A DNA stretch of 64,000 nt from Deltaproteobacteria bacterium (GCA_031285295.1 JAITWK010000031.1:1-64000), one strand, 5' to 3'. Numbered from the stretch's first letter, positions 49,957 through 58,022 are shown. A program made the numbers and translations. The notes: a model not told the origin generated them from the sequence alone.

Positions 49957-51465
49957 CTATATACGTTCTACAATCAGGACGTTATCTGCAACCGCCATCG
50001 GCCTGGCGGCGATAAGCCGCTTGCCGTGCGGCAAAGCCCCTTGGTCAAAACGGCAGTCCGAATAAAATTCGTTTATCCCCTGGCCTGCGCGGCCTTCTTC
50101 CAGCGCCACCCAAACCCGATCAAGCCCTAGTTGCCGCTGGAGAAAAGCGCTTTTTTTCGTGGCGATCAATTCGCGCAGGCGGGCGGCCCGCTCTTTTTTG
50201 ACCGTTTGGCTCAACTGGCTGGGTAAGCGGGCCGCAGCCGTGCCGGGCCGTTTGGAATATGGAAAGACATGGGCGTAAGTGAGGGGCAGGCGACGGCAAA
50301 GCTCCAAAGTCTCCTCAAAATTTTCCTCGGTTTCGCCGGGAAAGCCGGTGATGAAATCCGCGCCCAGGCCGTAAACCGGCCAAATTTTTCCCAGAGCGTC
50401 CAGAAAATCCGGAAGCAGAGCCGGGTCGTAATGCCCGCGCCCCATGCGCCTAAGTATGTGCGGACTGCCGCTTTGCAGCGAGAGATGCAGATGTGGGGCC
50501 ACCAGGCGGCTGCGGCTCAGAGTCTCCAGGGCTTTTTGCCCCAACTGCCCCGGCTCCAGCGAACTGATGCGAAAACGCAGGGCTCCCGACTTTGCCCATT
50601 CCGGGGCAAAGGCTGTTTCCAGCCGGGTCAGCAAATCCCAAAAGTCCGGTCTGCGCCCCCCGGAGTCTTTTTGTTTGCCCGGTCCGTTCTGTTCTCCAAT
50701 GTTATTCATATTGGCGCATAGTCCGGCTTCAGGCGGCAAATCCGCGCCGTACTGGCGCAGGTTGACCCCGTTCAACACAATTTCGCGGAAACCGGCGCTC
50801 ACCAGCCGTCCGGCCTCGGCCAGAATTTCCGGCCAGGGGCGGCTTACCGAGGGGCCGCGCCCCATAGGCACTATGCAGTAGGTGCAATGCTGGGAGCAGC
50901 CATCGTGAATTTTAAGCACGGCCCGGCTACGCGCATAGTCGCTGATGGAAAAGGCCGGGAAGGCGCGTTCTTCCAGCACTTCTTCCGGGCCTTCGTAGTC
51001 CCAGAATTCATCGGATTCGAGGTTTTTTTTCGGATCATGCTCATGATTATGTTCCGCTGCCGACTCCGGATGATGCTCCGGAAACTCGCCGGTATTGATC
51101 TCCACGGCCTCGAAACCGTCGGCATTGCCCAACCAGCGCAGCAGGGCCACTTTTTCCCGCTGCGGCACCAGACCGTCCACGGGCAGCTCGTTTAGTTCTT
51201 CGGGCAAAGCCTGGGCCGCGCAGCCGGTAACCAGAAGTTCGCAATCCGGCGCGGCGCGGCGCACCCGCCTGGCTGTGGCGCGTAAGTCGCTAACCGCCTT
51301 GGCGGTTATGGCGCAACTGTTAATCAGGACCACATCCGCGCCGTCCGGGGCGGGCAGTTCGCGGTGTCCGGCCTTAAGCCAGGCTTCACGCAGGGCTTCG
51401 GATTCGTACTGGTTAACTTTGCAACCCAGGGTAATTATATGAAATGACTTGCTTCGCAAATTCAA
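49957..51465 (-). CDS. mtaB: tRNA threonylcarbamoyladenosine methylthiotransferase MtaB
   Basis: 502 residues. The N-terminal domain has three Cys (GCKVNQYES, NSCAITAKAV, VTGCAAQ) for the auxiliary cluster; the radical SAM motif is DGCSQHCTYCIVPMGRGP, and a TRAM domain follows at the C-terminus. It adds the 2-methylthio group to t6A37, giving ms2t6A. A Glu/His-rich insert at about 135-165 (SAAEHNHEHDPKKNLESDEF) and a second near 250 make it longer than the usual 430. It complements tsaB (t6A synthesis) in this window. Confidence 0.92.
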   Translation of the reverse strand: MNLRSKSFHIITLGCKVNQYESEALREAWLKAGHRELPAPDGADVVLINSCAITAKAVSDLRATARRVRRAAPDCELLVTGCAAQALPEELNELPVDGLVPQREKVALLRWLGNADGFEAVEINTGEFPEHHPESAAEHNHEHDPKKNLESDEFWDYEGPEEVLEERAFPAFSISDYARSRAVLKIHDGCSQHCTYCIVPMGRGPSVSRPWPEILAEAGRLVSAGFREIVLNGVNLRQYGADLPPEAGLCANMNNIGEQNGPGKQKDSGGRRPDFWDLLTRLETAFAPEWAKSGALRFRISSLEPGQLGQKALETLSRSRLVAPHLHLSLQSGSPHILRRMGRGHYDPALLPDFLDALGKIWPVYGLGADFITGFPGETEENFEETLELCRRLPLTYAHVFPYSKRPGTAAARLPSQLSQTVKKERAARLRELIATKKSAFLQRQLGLDRVWVALEEGRAGQGINEFYSDCRFDQGALPHGKRLIAARPMAVADNVLIVERI

Positions 51466-51479
51466 CCTCGGTAAGACTT

Positions 51480-51513
51480 GGTAGTGCCTTATTTTGCCGT
51501 GCTGCCGCGTCAG
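51480..51513 (+). repeat. Left-end fragment of the dispersed palindromic element
   Basis: GGTAGTGCCTTATTTTGCCG continues TGCTGCCGCGTCAG, matching the first 34 bases of the family; the rest is absent. It lies between the divergent mtaB and the SLOG-like gene. Confidence 0.7.
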
Positions 51514-51605
51514 AAAAACTTAATAAGTTGACGCGGACGTTTTATTACACTAGAAGCCGTTTAAAGCAACCTAACTTTGCCATCACACAACCAACTGGAG
51601 CGAGT

Positions 51606-52157
51606 ATGTTAAATCCCAGCGAATGCATTCTGTATAGCGGCGGAGCGGCCGGCGCTGAATCCTGCTTTGGCGGGATGGCCGAACAATACGGCCTGCAAGA
51701 GGTGAATTTCAGCTTTGAAGGCCACCAGAGCGAACGTACGCGCGGTCTGCGCATTCTTACCACTGATGAGCTGGCCCTCAAGGACGTGAGCCTGAGCTAC
51801 GTTTCCAAGCTTATGAACCGCCAGTTCACCAGCGCCCCGCTGTTCCGCAAGGTGCTGCAATCCATTTGCTGGCAGGTGAGCAGCGCCCATGAAGTGTTCG
51901 TGGTGGGTGAAATTATGCCCGATGATACCGTCAAGGGCGGTACCGGCTGGGGGGCTGAGTTTTCCAAGATCTGCAACAAGCGCCTGCTGGTTTTTGACCA
52001 GAACAAGGACGCCTGGTTCCGCTGGGATTCGGCCTGGGTACCGGCCCCGGACGCGCGTATTACCGAACGCCTCTTTACCGGCACCGGTACGCGCTTTTTG
52101 GAAGAGAACGGCAAAAAAGCCATCATCGAGCTTTTCAAGCGTTCATTTAAGGCCTAG
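51606..52157 (+). CDS. SLOG-like nucleotide-binding protein, function unknown
   Basis: 183 residues from the ATG at 51606; the frame is open 54 codons further without a ribosome-binding site. The start, ILYSGGAAGAESCFGGMAEQ, has the SGGxxGAE pattern of SLOG/Rossmann-like proteins (YspA, DprA and LOG relatives) that bind nucleotide ligands, followed by the ERTRGLRIL segment and VGEIMPDDTVKGGTGWGAEF. It is soluble. No partner gene is adjacent, so a role in signalling or nucleotide metabolism is only a suggestion. The assignment rests on the first 30 residues. Confidence 0.6.
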   Translation: MLNPSECILYSGGAAGAESCFGGMAEQYGLQEVNFSFEGHQSERTRGLRILTTDELALKDVSLSYVSKLMNRQFTSAPLFRKVLQSICWQVSSAHEVFVVGEIMPDDTVKGGTGWGAEFSKICNKRLLVFDQNKDAWFRWDSAWVPAPDARITERLFTGTGTRFLEENGKKAIIELFKRSFKA

Positions 52158-52276
52158 CTGACCAAAGGCCATGCCGGGGGACGAAACAGTTCCTTGCGGC
52201 AAGCGGTCTTTTAGCCGATTAAATATCCAGTTTTTTTGAGCAGAGCGTTGCGGCATCGTTTGATGGCGCAACGCTT

Positions 52277-52336
52277 TTGCACATTTGTGCAATATGCGTT
52301 CTTCTATTTGTGCAATATTCGATTTTTATTTGCACA
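52277..52336. promoter_or_regulatory. Repeated TTGCACA/TGTGCAA half-sites upstream of a sigma-54 promoter
   Basis: Palindrome TTGCACA-TT-TGTGCAA lies at 52277-52292. The 12-mer TTTGTGCAATAT occurs at 52284-52295 and again at 52307-52318, 23 bp apart. A further TTGCACA lies at 52330-52336. These four half-sites are 90-150 bp before the predicted transcription start, the typical position of activator sites for sigma-54 promoters. The activator is unknown. Confidence 0.55.
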
Positions 52337-52400
52337 TCCTTCCCGATTATTTTTCTTTGTTTTATTAATAATAGCCACTAATTGCTAATGAAATTATTTT

Positions 52401-52416
52401 TGGCACGTATACTGCT
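52401..52416 (+). promoter_or_regulatory. Sigma-54 (-24/-12) promoter
   Basis: TGGCACG-TATA-CTGCT has GG at 52402-52403 and GC at 52414-52415, exactly 10 bp apart, and differs from the consensus TGGCACG-N4-TTGCW in one base of the -12 box. Transcription is expected to start near 52427. There is no coding gene until 52997, and a strong terminator ends at 52629. Confidence 0.75.
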
Positions 52417-52426
52417 TTACATAAAA

Positions 52427-52629
52427 CAGCAGATTGCCCGTTTTCTTCGTGAAAGCAGCGGTAACACCATGTGTGAATGATTCCTGTGTTGAAACTTTAG
52501 CCGGTCGGTGTGGCAGCTCCGGCAAAAGTGAAATAAGCCTCACAAACTGGAATCATAATATAGGGCTTAAAGCCCGACCCTCGTTGAGAGAGCGCCGTCA
52601 TCCCTTCCTCCTGACGGCGCTCTTTTTTT
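52427..52629 (+). ncRNA. Candidate structured RNA of about 200 nt, sigma-54 transcribed
   Basis: The stretch between the sigma-54 promoter and the terminator contains several helices: TTGCC(C)G/CGGTAA around a small inner hairpin, ACAC-CAT-GTGT near 52465, a long-range perfect pair ATGATTCC (52477-52484) with GGAATCAT (52549-52556), inside it CTTTAGCCGG/CCGGCAAAAG with one mismatch, then GGGCT-TAA-AGCCC and the terminator. No ORF with a ribosome-binding site fits. It does not match tmRNA, RNase P, SRP or a riboswitch class that I know; a 6S-like RNA cannot be fully excluded. Confidence 0.6.
52588..52629 (+). terminator. Rho-independent terminator of the candidate RNA
   Basis: An 11-bp perfect stem GAGCGCCGTCA/TGACGGCGCTC encloses an 11-nt loop and is followed by T7. 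It lies in a gap with no annotated gene upstream in the same direction for 430 bp, so it implies a short transcript. Confidence 0.9.
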
Positions 52630-52646
52630 GTTTCAAAAAATGTTTT

Positions 52647-52665
52647 GATAATGATAATCGCTTGC
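52647..52665. promoter_or_regulatory. Fur-box-like sequence
   Basis: GATAATGATAATC is identical to the first 13 bases of the 19-bp consensus Fur box; the last six bases match poorly. In the 7-1-7 view TGATAATGATAATCG fits 13 of 15. It lies in an AT-rich stretch about 330 bp before the CII-like regulator gene and downstream of the RNA terminator. AT-richness makes a chance match possible. Confidence 0.35.
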
Positions 52666-52996
52666 GAATTTTATAGAAAAATCTAATGTGAATATAAGTG
52701 CTTTTTGTTTGCGATTTTAAGGTATCTTTCAAAAAGTGACCTGTTTTTTAAAGAAATTTTGATTCTCTAGGATATTACTATATATTGTCTTAATTGTTTT
52801 CTGATTTAAATTTCATCAAATTAAAAGAAAAAACTATAAAATTATTTTACAATCTATTGCGTATGTGCTATCCAATAATCATGAGGACAGCACAGTCCCA
52901 TTATGGCAGTTAAAACGGCGTCTGCCTGAAGGTCGGGATAGCGCCTATTGCATGCGTTTGGGAGTAATTCAAATAGTAAAGAAGGAGAGACTTACT

Positions 52997-53296
52997 ATGA
53001 ATTCGCAGTTGGCAAAAATACTTCGGGAACTGGTCTTGGAAAATCGAATCCCAGCCAAGGCTCTGGCCAAGGAAATTGACAAGCCTTATTCAACCTTGTT
53101 GCGCGAAATCAATCCTTATGACAGCGGGGCCAAACTGGGTGTGGAAACCTTGCTGCAACTTATGAAGTGCGCGGAGAACGTTGCGCCGCTGGAATACATG
53201 GCGGAACAGATGGGCTATGAGCTGATGCCCAAGGAGAAGAGCCGGGGCAAAGAAAGTTTTGCTCCTGGGGCAACATACAGCCGCAGCACGATGTAG
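52997..53296 (+). CDS. Phage CII-like regulatory protein
   Basis: 99 residues from the ATG at 52997, with GGAG 9 nt upstream; the longer open frame has no site. NSQLAKILRELVLENRIPAK and ALAKEIDKPYSTLLREINPY form a helix-turn-helix resembling the phage regulatory CII family, which recurs as single genes in Desulfovibrionaceae. VETLLQLMKCAENVAPLEYM and AEQMGYELMPKEKSRGK follow. No other phage gene is nearby. The upstream 580 bp contain the candidate RNA, a Fur-like site and AT-rich DNA. A bidirectional terminator follows. Confidence 0.8.
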   Translation: MNSQLAKILRELVLENRIPAKALAKEIDKPYSTLLREINPYDSGAKLGVETLLQLMKCAENVAPLEYMAEQMGYELMPKEKSRGKESFAPGATYSRSTM

Positions 53297-53410
53297 CTTT
53301 TTTCCGGAAGTCTTTAATTACCCTTCGTTCCTTTCCACTGACATTTTACCTTACTGGCCTGGCTATCCTGCCGGGTCAGTTTTTTTATGCAGTGTTACTG
53401 TGTTGCGGCA

Positions 53411-53447
53411 AAAAAGCCTCCGTCCTGCGAGAGGACGGAGGCTTTTT
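53411..53447. terminator. Bidirectional rho-independent terminator
   Basis: A 16-bp stem AAAAAGCCTCCGTCCT/AGGACGGAGGCTTTTT with loop GCGAG. It ends transcripts of the CII-like gene and of the converging membrane-protein gene. Confidence 0.93.
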
Positions 53448-53482
53448 AGGTTCTTTCTGTCGCGTTTAAGAGCGCGGGTTCA

Positions 53483-54688
53483 TCACACGATGAATACGAA
53501 CAGCCAGTGCGCAGCAACACCAGCGCCCAAGCCAGCCACCGTGTGGCTGAGAATGGCCTTGCCGGTGAGTTCGCGGCAGCCCAGCGCGTCCAGCATGGAA
53601 ACGTGGGTGGAGAGGTAGCCGCTCCAGGTCATGCCGATAGCGGTGAACACCGCGATATCGTTGGGACCGATCAGGCCCTTGGCCAGGAAGCCGGGCACCA
53701 TGCCCAAAGCCGCGCCCACGGCGCCGATGGCGGTGCAGGGGAAGGCAATGGCTTCCGGCGTGGTGAAGCCGAACAGCGGGTTCAGGATGAAGTCGATTTT
53801 AGCGGCCAGCATGGGCACCAGGGCGATGCCCTCGTAAGCCTTGCCGGTGTAGCCGCCTTCCGGCGCACCAAAGACCAGCATCATAACCAGCGTACAGATG
53901 ATCAGAATGCCGGGGGTGATGATGAAGCCAAGCTCAACACCGGTTTTGCCGCCGTCCAGCAAGGCAGCCAGGGTACGCTGCGCAAAGTTGCCTTCGCGGA
54001 TTTTGCGGTACTTCATGATGTCAAACTGCACACCATCGTCGCCGGTGGAATCGACATGGATGAGCTGATGGCCCTTGTCGCCATAGTGCGTTCTGGTAAG
54101 GAAGCGCATGATGGTCACGCTGATGATACTGCCGATAACGGCCGAACCAACACCGATGCCAACGGCGTACATCATTTCGTCGGTATCCGACTGGGCCATC
54201 ATAACGGTGGCCACGATCAGGCCCATACCGAAGGCTGTACCCAGGTTGGTGAGGGTGGCGCGCTGGTTGTACGTGAAATATTTAATGAAATCGCGGTCTT
54301 TGGCCAAGGCCACGATAGCGGGGTTGTCGGATAGGAAGGTGGTAACAACACCCAGGGCGGCCGCGCCGGGAAGGCGATATACGGGACCCATAAGAGGGGA
54401 GAGAATCTTGTTGATCAGGGCGATTACGCCGAATTCAGAAAGAAAGGCCGAGAAGGCACCGGCAATTACCGCCACAGACATGATGAAGAAGGCTGTGTTG
54501 ATAAGCAGGTCGAAGCTGGTTGCCATGATAGTGCCGAACATGTTTTTGACGCCCATCTGGGACGAGAAAAGGTAAAACAGGCCGGCTATAACAAAAATGC
54601 TGATAAAAGTACCGGGTCCGATCGCTTTAACGACTAATGGGTCGTGTGTTTCAGTGGTCGGCGGCTTAAGATTGGCGTCTGCAGACAT
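53483..54688 (-). CDS. Gate (nucleoside-recognition) domain membrane protein, CD0519/CD1768-like
   Basis: 401 residues from the ATG at 54688 with GGAG upstream; the frame is open 27 codons further. About nine hydrophobic segments and two Gate-type repeats (FSAFLSEFGVIALINKILSP near residue 85 and the C-terminal GYLSTHVSMLDALGCRELTG) match the YjiH/nucleoside-recognition family. SDNPAIVALAKDRDFIKYFT is characteristic. It is an inner-membrane protein, probably a transporter; the substrate is not known. A CRP/FNR-like dyad lies about 90 bp upstream of its start. Confidence 0.82.
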   Translation of the reverse strand: MSADANLKPPTTETHDPLVVKAIGPGTFISIFVIAGLFYLFSSQMGVKNMFGTIMATSFDLLINTAFFIMSVAVIAGAFSAFLSEFGVIALINKILSPLMGPVYRLPGAAALGVVTTFLSDNPAIVALAKDRDFIKYFTYNQRATLTNLGTAFGMGLIVATVMMAQSDTDEMMYAVGIGVGSAVIGSIISVTIMRFLTRTHYGDKGHQLIHVDSTGDDGVQFDIMKYRKIREGNFAQRTLAALLDGGKTGVELGFIITPGILIICTLVMMLVFGAPEGGYTGKAYEGIALVPMLAAKIDFILNPLFGFTTPEAIAFPCTAIGAVGAALGMVPGFLAKGLIGPNDIAVFTAIGMTWSGYLSTHVSMLDALGCRELTGKAILSHTVAGLGAGVAAHWLFVFIV

Positions 54689-54779
54689 ACATATTCTCCG
54701 TAGCAGGGTTAAGGTTGAAAATTTTGTTTTGCGCGAACGGTTTGCGCGTTTGATGCAAAGAGATAACACAAAACAGTAT

Positions 54780-54797
54780 TTGTTACAATATTCACAA
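54780..54797. promoter_or_regulatory. CRP/FNR-type dyad upstream of the Gate-domain gene
   Basis: TTGTTA-N6-TCACAA is an imperfect 18-bp dyad of the type bound by CRP/FNR-family regulators, including HcpR-type redox regulators of sulfate reducers. It lies about 92 bp before the start codon of the minus-strand gene. The rest of the gap from 54689 to 54999 shows only the terminator at 54933-54969. Confidence 0.35.
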
Positions 54798-54932
54798 GGT
54801 TAAATCTTGGACAATTAATGCCTGAAATGCTTGATCAACAGCGCAAAAAAGCTGCGATGAACATTCTGCTGCAAGGATTTTTAGGCAAATTAATTGCAGA
54901 GCGTTTTAAGTGCAAAATGCCCTGGTGCAAAT

Positions 54933-54969
54933 AAAGCGCCGTTGTGGTTTTTTACCGCAACGGCGCTTT
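54933..54969 (-). terminator. Terminator of the ridA gene
   Basis: Stem AAAGCGCCGTTG/CAACGGCGCTTT, with inner pairs GGT/ACC around a T-rich loop, starts 31 nt after the ridA stop and ends in a short T-tract on the minus strand. The sequence is nearly symmetric. Confidence 0.8.
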
Positions 54970-54999
54970 GGCAAATCGATTTTAACTTTGGTCTCCCGC

Positions 55000-55377
55000 T
55001 TATTTATAGGCGGCAATGGCGTCGATTTCTACCAGCACTTTTTTGGGAAGCTGCGAAACTTCAACCGTGCTGCGGGCCGGGCGATGATCGCCAAAGAATT
55101 CGGCATAAGCTTTGTTGAACTCGGCAAAATCTTCGTAACGGGTCAGGAAGGCGGTGACTTTGGCCACATTGTTTTTGGTCAGGCCCGCGCCCTTGAGCAC
55201 GGCGGAAAGGTTGCTAAGACACTGACGGGTCTGTTCGGCCATGGTGCTGCCCACCACATCGCCATTTTCTGGATTAAAAGGAACCTGGCCGGAAACAAAC
55301 AGCAGGTCGCCGGTCTTGACCGCGTGCGAATAAGGCCCGATGGCAGCCGGAGCGCCCTGTACGTTGAGTTGTTCCAT
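55000..55377 (-). CDS. ridA: RidA family enamine/imine deaminase
   Basis: 125 residues from the ATG at 55377, with AAGGA upstream; 15 further codons are open. GAPAAIGPYSHAVKTGDLLF near the start, VSGQVPFNPENG and the terminal ARSTVEVSQLPKKVLVEIDA (with the conserved Arg) identify RidA, which hydrolyses reactive 2-aminoacrylate-type imines from PLP enzymes such as cysteine or serine metabolism. It lies downstream of cysK on the same strand, separated by a copy of the dispersed element. Confidence 0.95.
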   Translation of the reverse strand: MEQLNVQGAPAAIGPYSHAVKTGDLLFVSGQVPFNPENGDVVGSTMAEQTRQCLSNLSAVLKGAGLTKNNVAKVTAFLTRYEDFAEFNKAYAEFFGDHRPARSTVEVSQLPKKVLVEIDAIAAYK

Positions 55378-55492
55378 TATCGTTATCCTTTGCGGCAAGC
55401 CGCTGTTTGAATGTAGAAACATTTCACTGGGTTGAAAATATCACGCTCGTAAAAATAGTCAATAATTACGACATAAAGCCGTCTTTCATTTA

Positions 55493-55617
55493 GTAGCGCC
55501 TAAGTTTGCCGTCAGACTAGGAAGGCGAGTTTTTTGCGAAGGAAGTGTACTCTTTTGGTACTCGACCGGAGCAAAAAACGATGCCTGACGACGTATCACG
55601 GCAAAATCAGGCGCTAC
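55493..55617 (-). repeat. Dispersed palindromic element, full copy C (minus orientation)
   Basis: 125 bp from GTAGCGCC to GGCGCTAC. The ends have changed together from TGCC/GGCA in other copies to CGCC/GGCG, keeping their complementarity. It starts at the first base after the cysK stop codon, oriented with cysK. Its inner arms TTTTTTGC/GCAAAAAA match the other copies. Confidence 0.82.
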
Positions 55618-56559
55618 CTACCTGGCGAAGAGTCCGGTAGAAATATACCGCTCCGCAGTATCGCAGGCAATGCAGACGATGCGGCGGTTTCTGAACTCCG
55701 GCTTTTGGGCCAGCAGCAGCGCCGCGTAAGCATTGGCACCGGAGGAGATGCCGCAGAGCAGCCCCTCTTTGGCGATCAGTTCCCTGGCTGTTTCAATGGC
55801 CGCTTCGCCCGGCACGCGCAAATAGGCGTCCACGATGCTTCTGTTCAGCGTTTCCGGCACAAAGTTGGCCCCGATGCCCTGGATCAGGTGCGTAGCGGCC
55901 TGCCCGCCGGAAAGCAGCGGGGATTCATCTGGTTCAACGCCATAAATTTTTACGGTTTTGCTGCGTTCTTTAAGATAGCGCCCCACGCCGCTGATAGTGC
56001 CGCCAGTGCCGATGCCGCTTACAAAAGCGTCAACCTGGCCGCCGCATTGCTGCCAGATTTCCGGGCCGGTGCTTTTATAGTGGGCGTGTGGGTTGGCCGG
56101 GTTGCTGAACTGGCGCGGCATGAAGGAAAATGGAGTGCGTTTGGCGATTTCCTCGGCCTCACGGTTAGCACCGCCCATGCCTTCGCCCGCCGGGGTGAGC
56201 GCCAGTTCCGCTCCCATACCGGCCAGCAGTTTTTTGCGCTCGTCACTCATGTTTTCCGGCATGGTCAGGATCAGGCGGTAGCCGCGCGTAGCAGCCATAA
56301 AAGCCAGCCCTACGCCGGTATTGCCGCTGGTGGCTTCGATCAGCGTATGCGGAGGATTGGAGTGTGGAGTGATCAGGCCTTTCTTTTCCGCATCCTCCAC
56401 CATTGCCTTGGCAATCCGGTCTTTCACCGAGGAGGCCGGATTGAAATATTCCAGTTTCATGAATATTTCAGCGGAAACCTCGTGGCGGCGAACAAAATTA
56501 TCCAGCCGGACCATGGGGGTGTCGCCGATGAGTGTGGCGGCGCTATGCGCGATTTGCAT
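55618..56559 (-). CDS. cysK: Cysteine synthase A (O-acetylserine sulfhydrylase)
   Basis: 313 residues, the standard length. The PLP Lys is in ASSVKDRIA near residue 43; the substrate loop is EATSGNTGVGLAFMAATRGY, and FVSGIGTGGTISGVGRYLKE binds the phosphate of PLP. It makes cysteine from O-acetylserine and sulfide, which is plentiful in a sulfate reducer. ridA downstream would clear the aminoacrylate by-product, a sensible pairing. A full copy of the dispersed element follows directly after its TAG stop. Confidence 0.96.
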   Translation of the reverse strand: MQIAHSAATLIGDTPMVRLDNFVRRHEVSAEIFMKLEYFNPASSVKDRIAKAMVEDAEKKGLITPHSNPPHTLIEATSGNTGVGLAFMAATRGYRLILTMPENMSDERKKLLAGMGAELALTPAGEGMGGANREAEEIAKRTPFSFMPRQFSNPANPHAHYKSTGPEIWQQCGGQVDAFVSGIGTGGTISGVGRYLKERSKTVKIYGVEPDESPLLSGGQAATHLIQGIGANFVPETLNRSIVDAYLRVPGEAAIETARELIAKEGLLCGISSGANAYAALLLAQKPEFRNRRIVCIACDTAERYISTGLFAR

Positions 56560-56663
56560 GAGTTGCTCCCTGTTGGTCGCAATTTTGGTATCGGCTTTTT
56601 ATGTAGCACAGGCTTGAATGCCCTGCCAACCTTGAATTTTGCCTGAATTTGAGCAGGTACTAT

Positions 56664-57890
56664 TTAATCGAAAAGCATGTCGGCAACAACCTTGGCGTCC
56701 GCAATAGTATTAATGAGGCTGCTTTTTTCGTTCGGCGTGTGCGCGTTGCCGATAATGGTAGACCAGGCCGCTGTTGGTATGCCTTTGGCCCGCAGCACTG
56801 CCGCCACGGTTTGTCCGCCCACGCCGATCGGTCTGGCTTCCAGGCCGCGCAGTTTGGCCAAAGAGCGGGCCAGACGGCGTACTACCGGCGAATCCATGGC
56901 GGTAGGCGCAGGGGCCTGCTCGGTATAGACGGCTTCCACTCTGGCCCCGGCCCCGTGCCGCTTCACGGCTTCGGTCACAATGGTTTCGGCCTTGCGGGCT
57001 ATTTGCTCCAGATCCAGGCCGGGCAGTACTCGGCAATCCACATAAAACACGTCCAGGCCCGGAATGGTGTTGATGTTCTCGACATTGGCCTCTTTTTTGG
57101 AAGGCGCGAAGGTGGAATGGGGCGGTTTGAACAGTTCGTCGCGTTGCGGGAAGGCCGTGTAAAGCTCCTGCAAGGCCAGAACAGCGGCGGAAGAAGCCAT
57201 GAGGGTGTTGATGCCCTCGTCCGGCCTGGAGGCGTGGCATTGTTTGCCGGTTATTGTAACCTTGAGCCAGATGCAGCTTTTTTCCGCGATTTCGATTTCT
57301 TTGCCAAAGGGATCGCCGATATCCGGTATGAGAACCAAATCATCCGGTTTAACCAGATCCGGCGCGGCTTCGATTACATGTCTAAGTCCGTACTGGCTGT
57401 GTGTTTCCTCATCGGAAACCAGCAGCAGGCCGTAGCTCAGGTCCGGTTCGGCTTTAAGCTGTGTTAGGGCGCGCAGCACCAGCATGCCGCAGGCAATGGC
57501 CTGTTGGTTGTCTTCAACTCCGCGTCCGATAATGATGTCGCCATCCTGACGCAGTTCAAAGGGCGGACTTTCCCAAAGCGCGAGATCGCCGGGCGGCACC
57601 ACATCCATGTGCCCGATCACCCATAGGGTGCGCGGGGTTTTGCCCGGCCAGCGCACGGCCAGGTTTGGACGCAGTCCGCTGCTGACACGATCGTCATTGG
57701 CGTTGATCTGAATGATTTCGCCCGCCGCAATGCCAAGTTTCATAATTTCCCGGCGCAGGAACAGAGCTTTTTGCGCTTCGCCATCGCCCTGGTTGTCCGG
57801 ACCAATGGCCGGAATGGCGGTCATGCCCCGTTGCAGTTCGAGCACATGGTCATGCTGATTTTCAAGATAAGCCAGAAGCTGGTCGCGCAT
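56664..57890 (-). CDS. M20 family metallopeptidase/deacylase
   Basis: 408 residues from the ATG at 57890; an ATG five codons earlier (57905) is an alternative. The metal-binding motif GHMDVVPPGD is near residue 93, the catalytic SDEETHSQYG near 163, GKQCHASRP dimerisation region near 222, and the last ligand His in NAHTPNEKS near the C-terminus. The family includes DapE, ArgE and carboxypeptidases; this one resembles the broad M20 di-zinc hydrolases and its substrate is not defined. It is soluble. It is upstream of cysK, on the same strand. Confidence 0.9.
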   Translation of the reverse strand: MRDQLLAYLENQHDHVLELQRGMTAIPAIGPDNQGDGEAQKALFLRREIMKLGIAAGEIIQINANDDRVSSGLRPNLAVRWPGKTPRTLWVIGHMDVVPPGDLALWESPPFELRQDGDIIIGRGVEDNQQAIACGMLVLRALTQLKAEPDLSYGLLLVSDEETHSQYGLRHVIEAAPDLVKPDDLVLIPDIGDPFGKEIEIAEKSCIWLKVTITGKQCHASRPDEGINTLMASSAAVLALQELYTAFPQRDELFKPPHSTFAPSKKEANVENINTIPGLDVFYVDCRVLPGLDLEQIARKAETIVTEAVKRHGAGARVEAVYTEQAPAPTAMDSPVVRRLARSLAKLRGLEARPIGVGGQTVAAVLRAKGIPTAAWSTIIGNAHTPNEKSSLINTIADAKVVADMLFD

Positions 57891-58022
57891 GGTTTTTCCC
57901 GGCAAAGCCCGTGTTTTGCGTGTTCAGGATATTTTTTTGACAATCGCGTCGCTGGAGTGCTGAACATTGGCGTGTTGTTAAATTGCAGCGCTCCAATGCC
58001 CATAGCAAATAAAACACCAAAA

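Noticed and set aside
52277-52292. NtrC binding site
   Set aside because: The half-sites are similar, but the inner spacing is 4 rather than 7 bp between GCAC and GTGC.
52427-52629. Match to tmRNA, RNase P RNA, SRP RNA or a cobalamin riboswitch
   Set aside because: The conserved cores of these RNAs are absent: no CCA-ended tRNA-like half, no GAGGAAAGTCC, no SRP GGAA/GCAG loop pair, no cobalamin box.
52434-52676. 80-codon plus-strand ORF inside the candidate RNA
   Set aside because: It reads through the perfect terminator hairpin and its T-run, lacks a ribosome-binding site and has no protein-like pattern.
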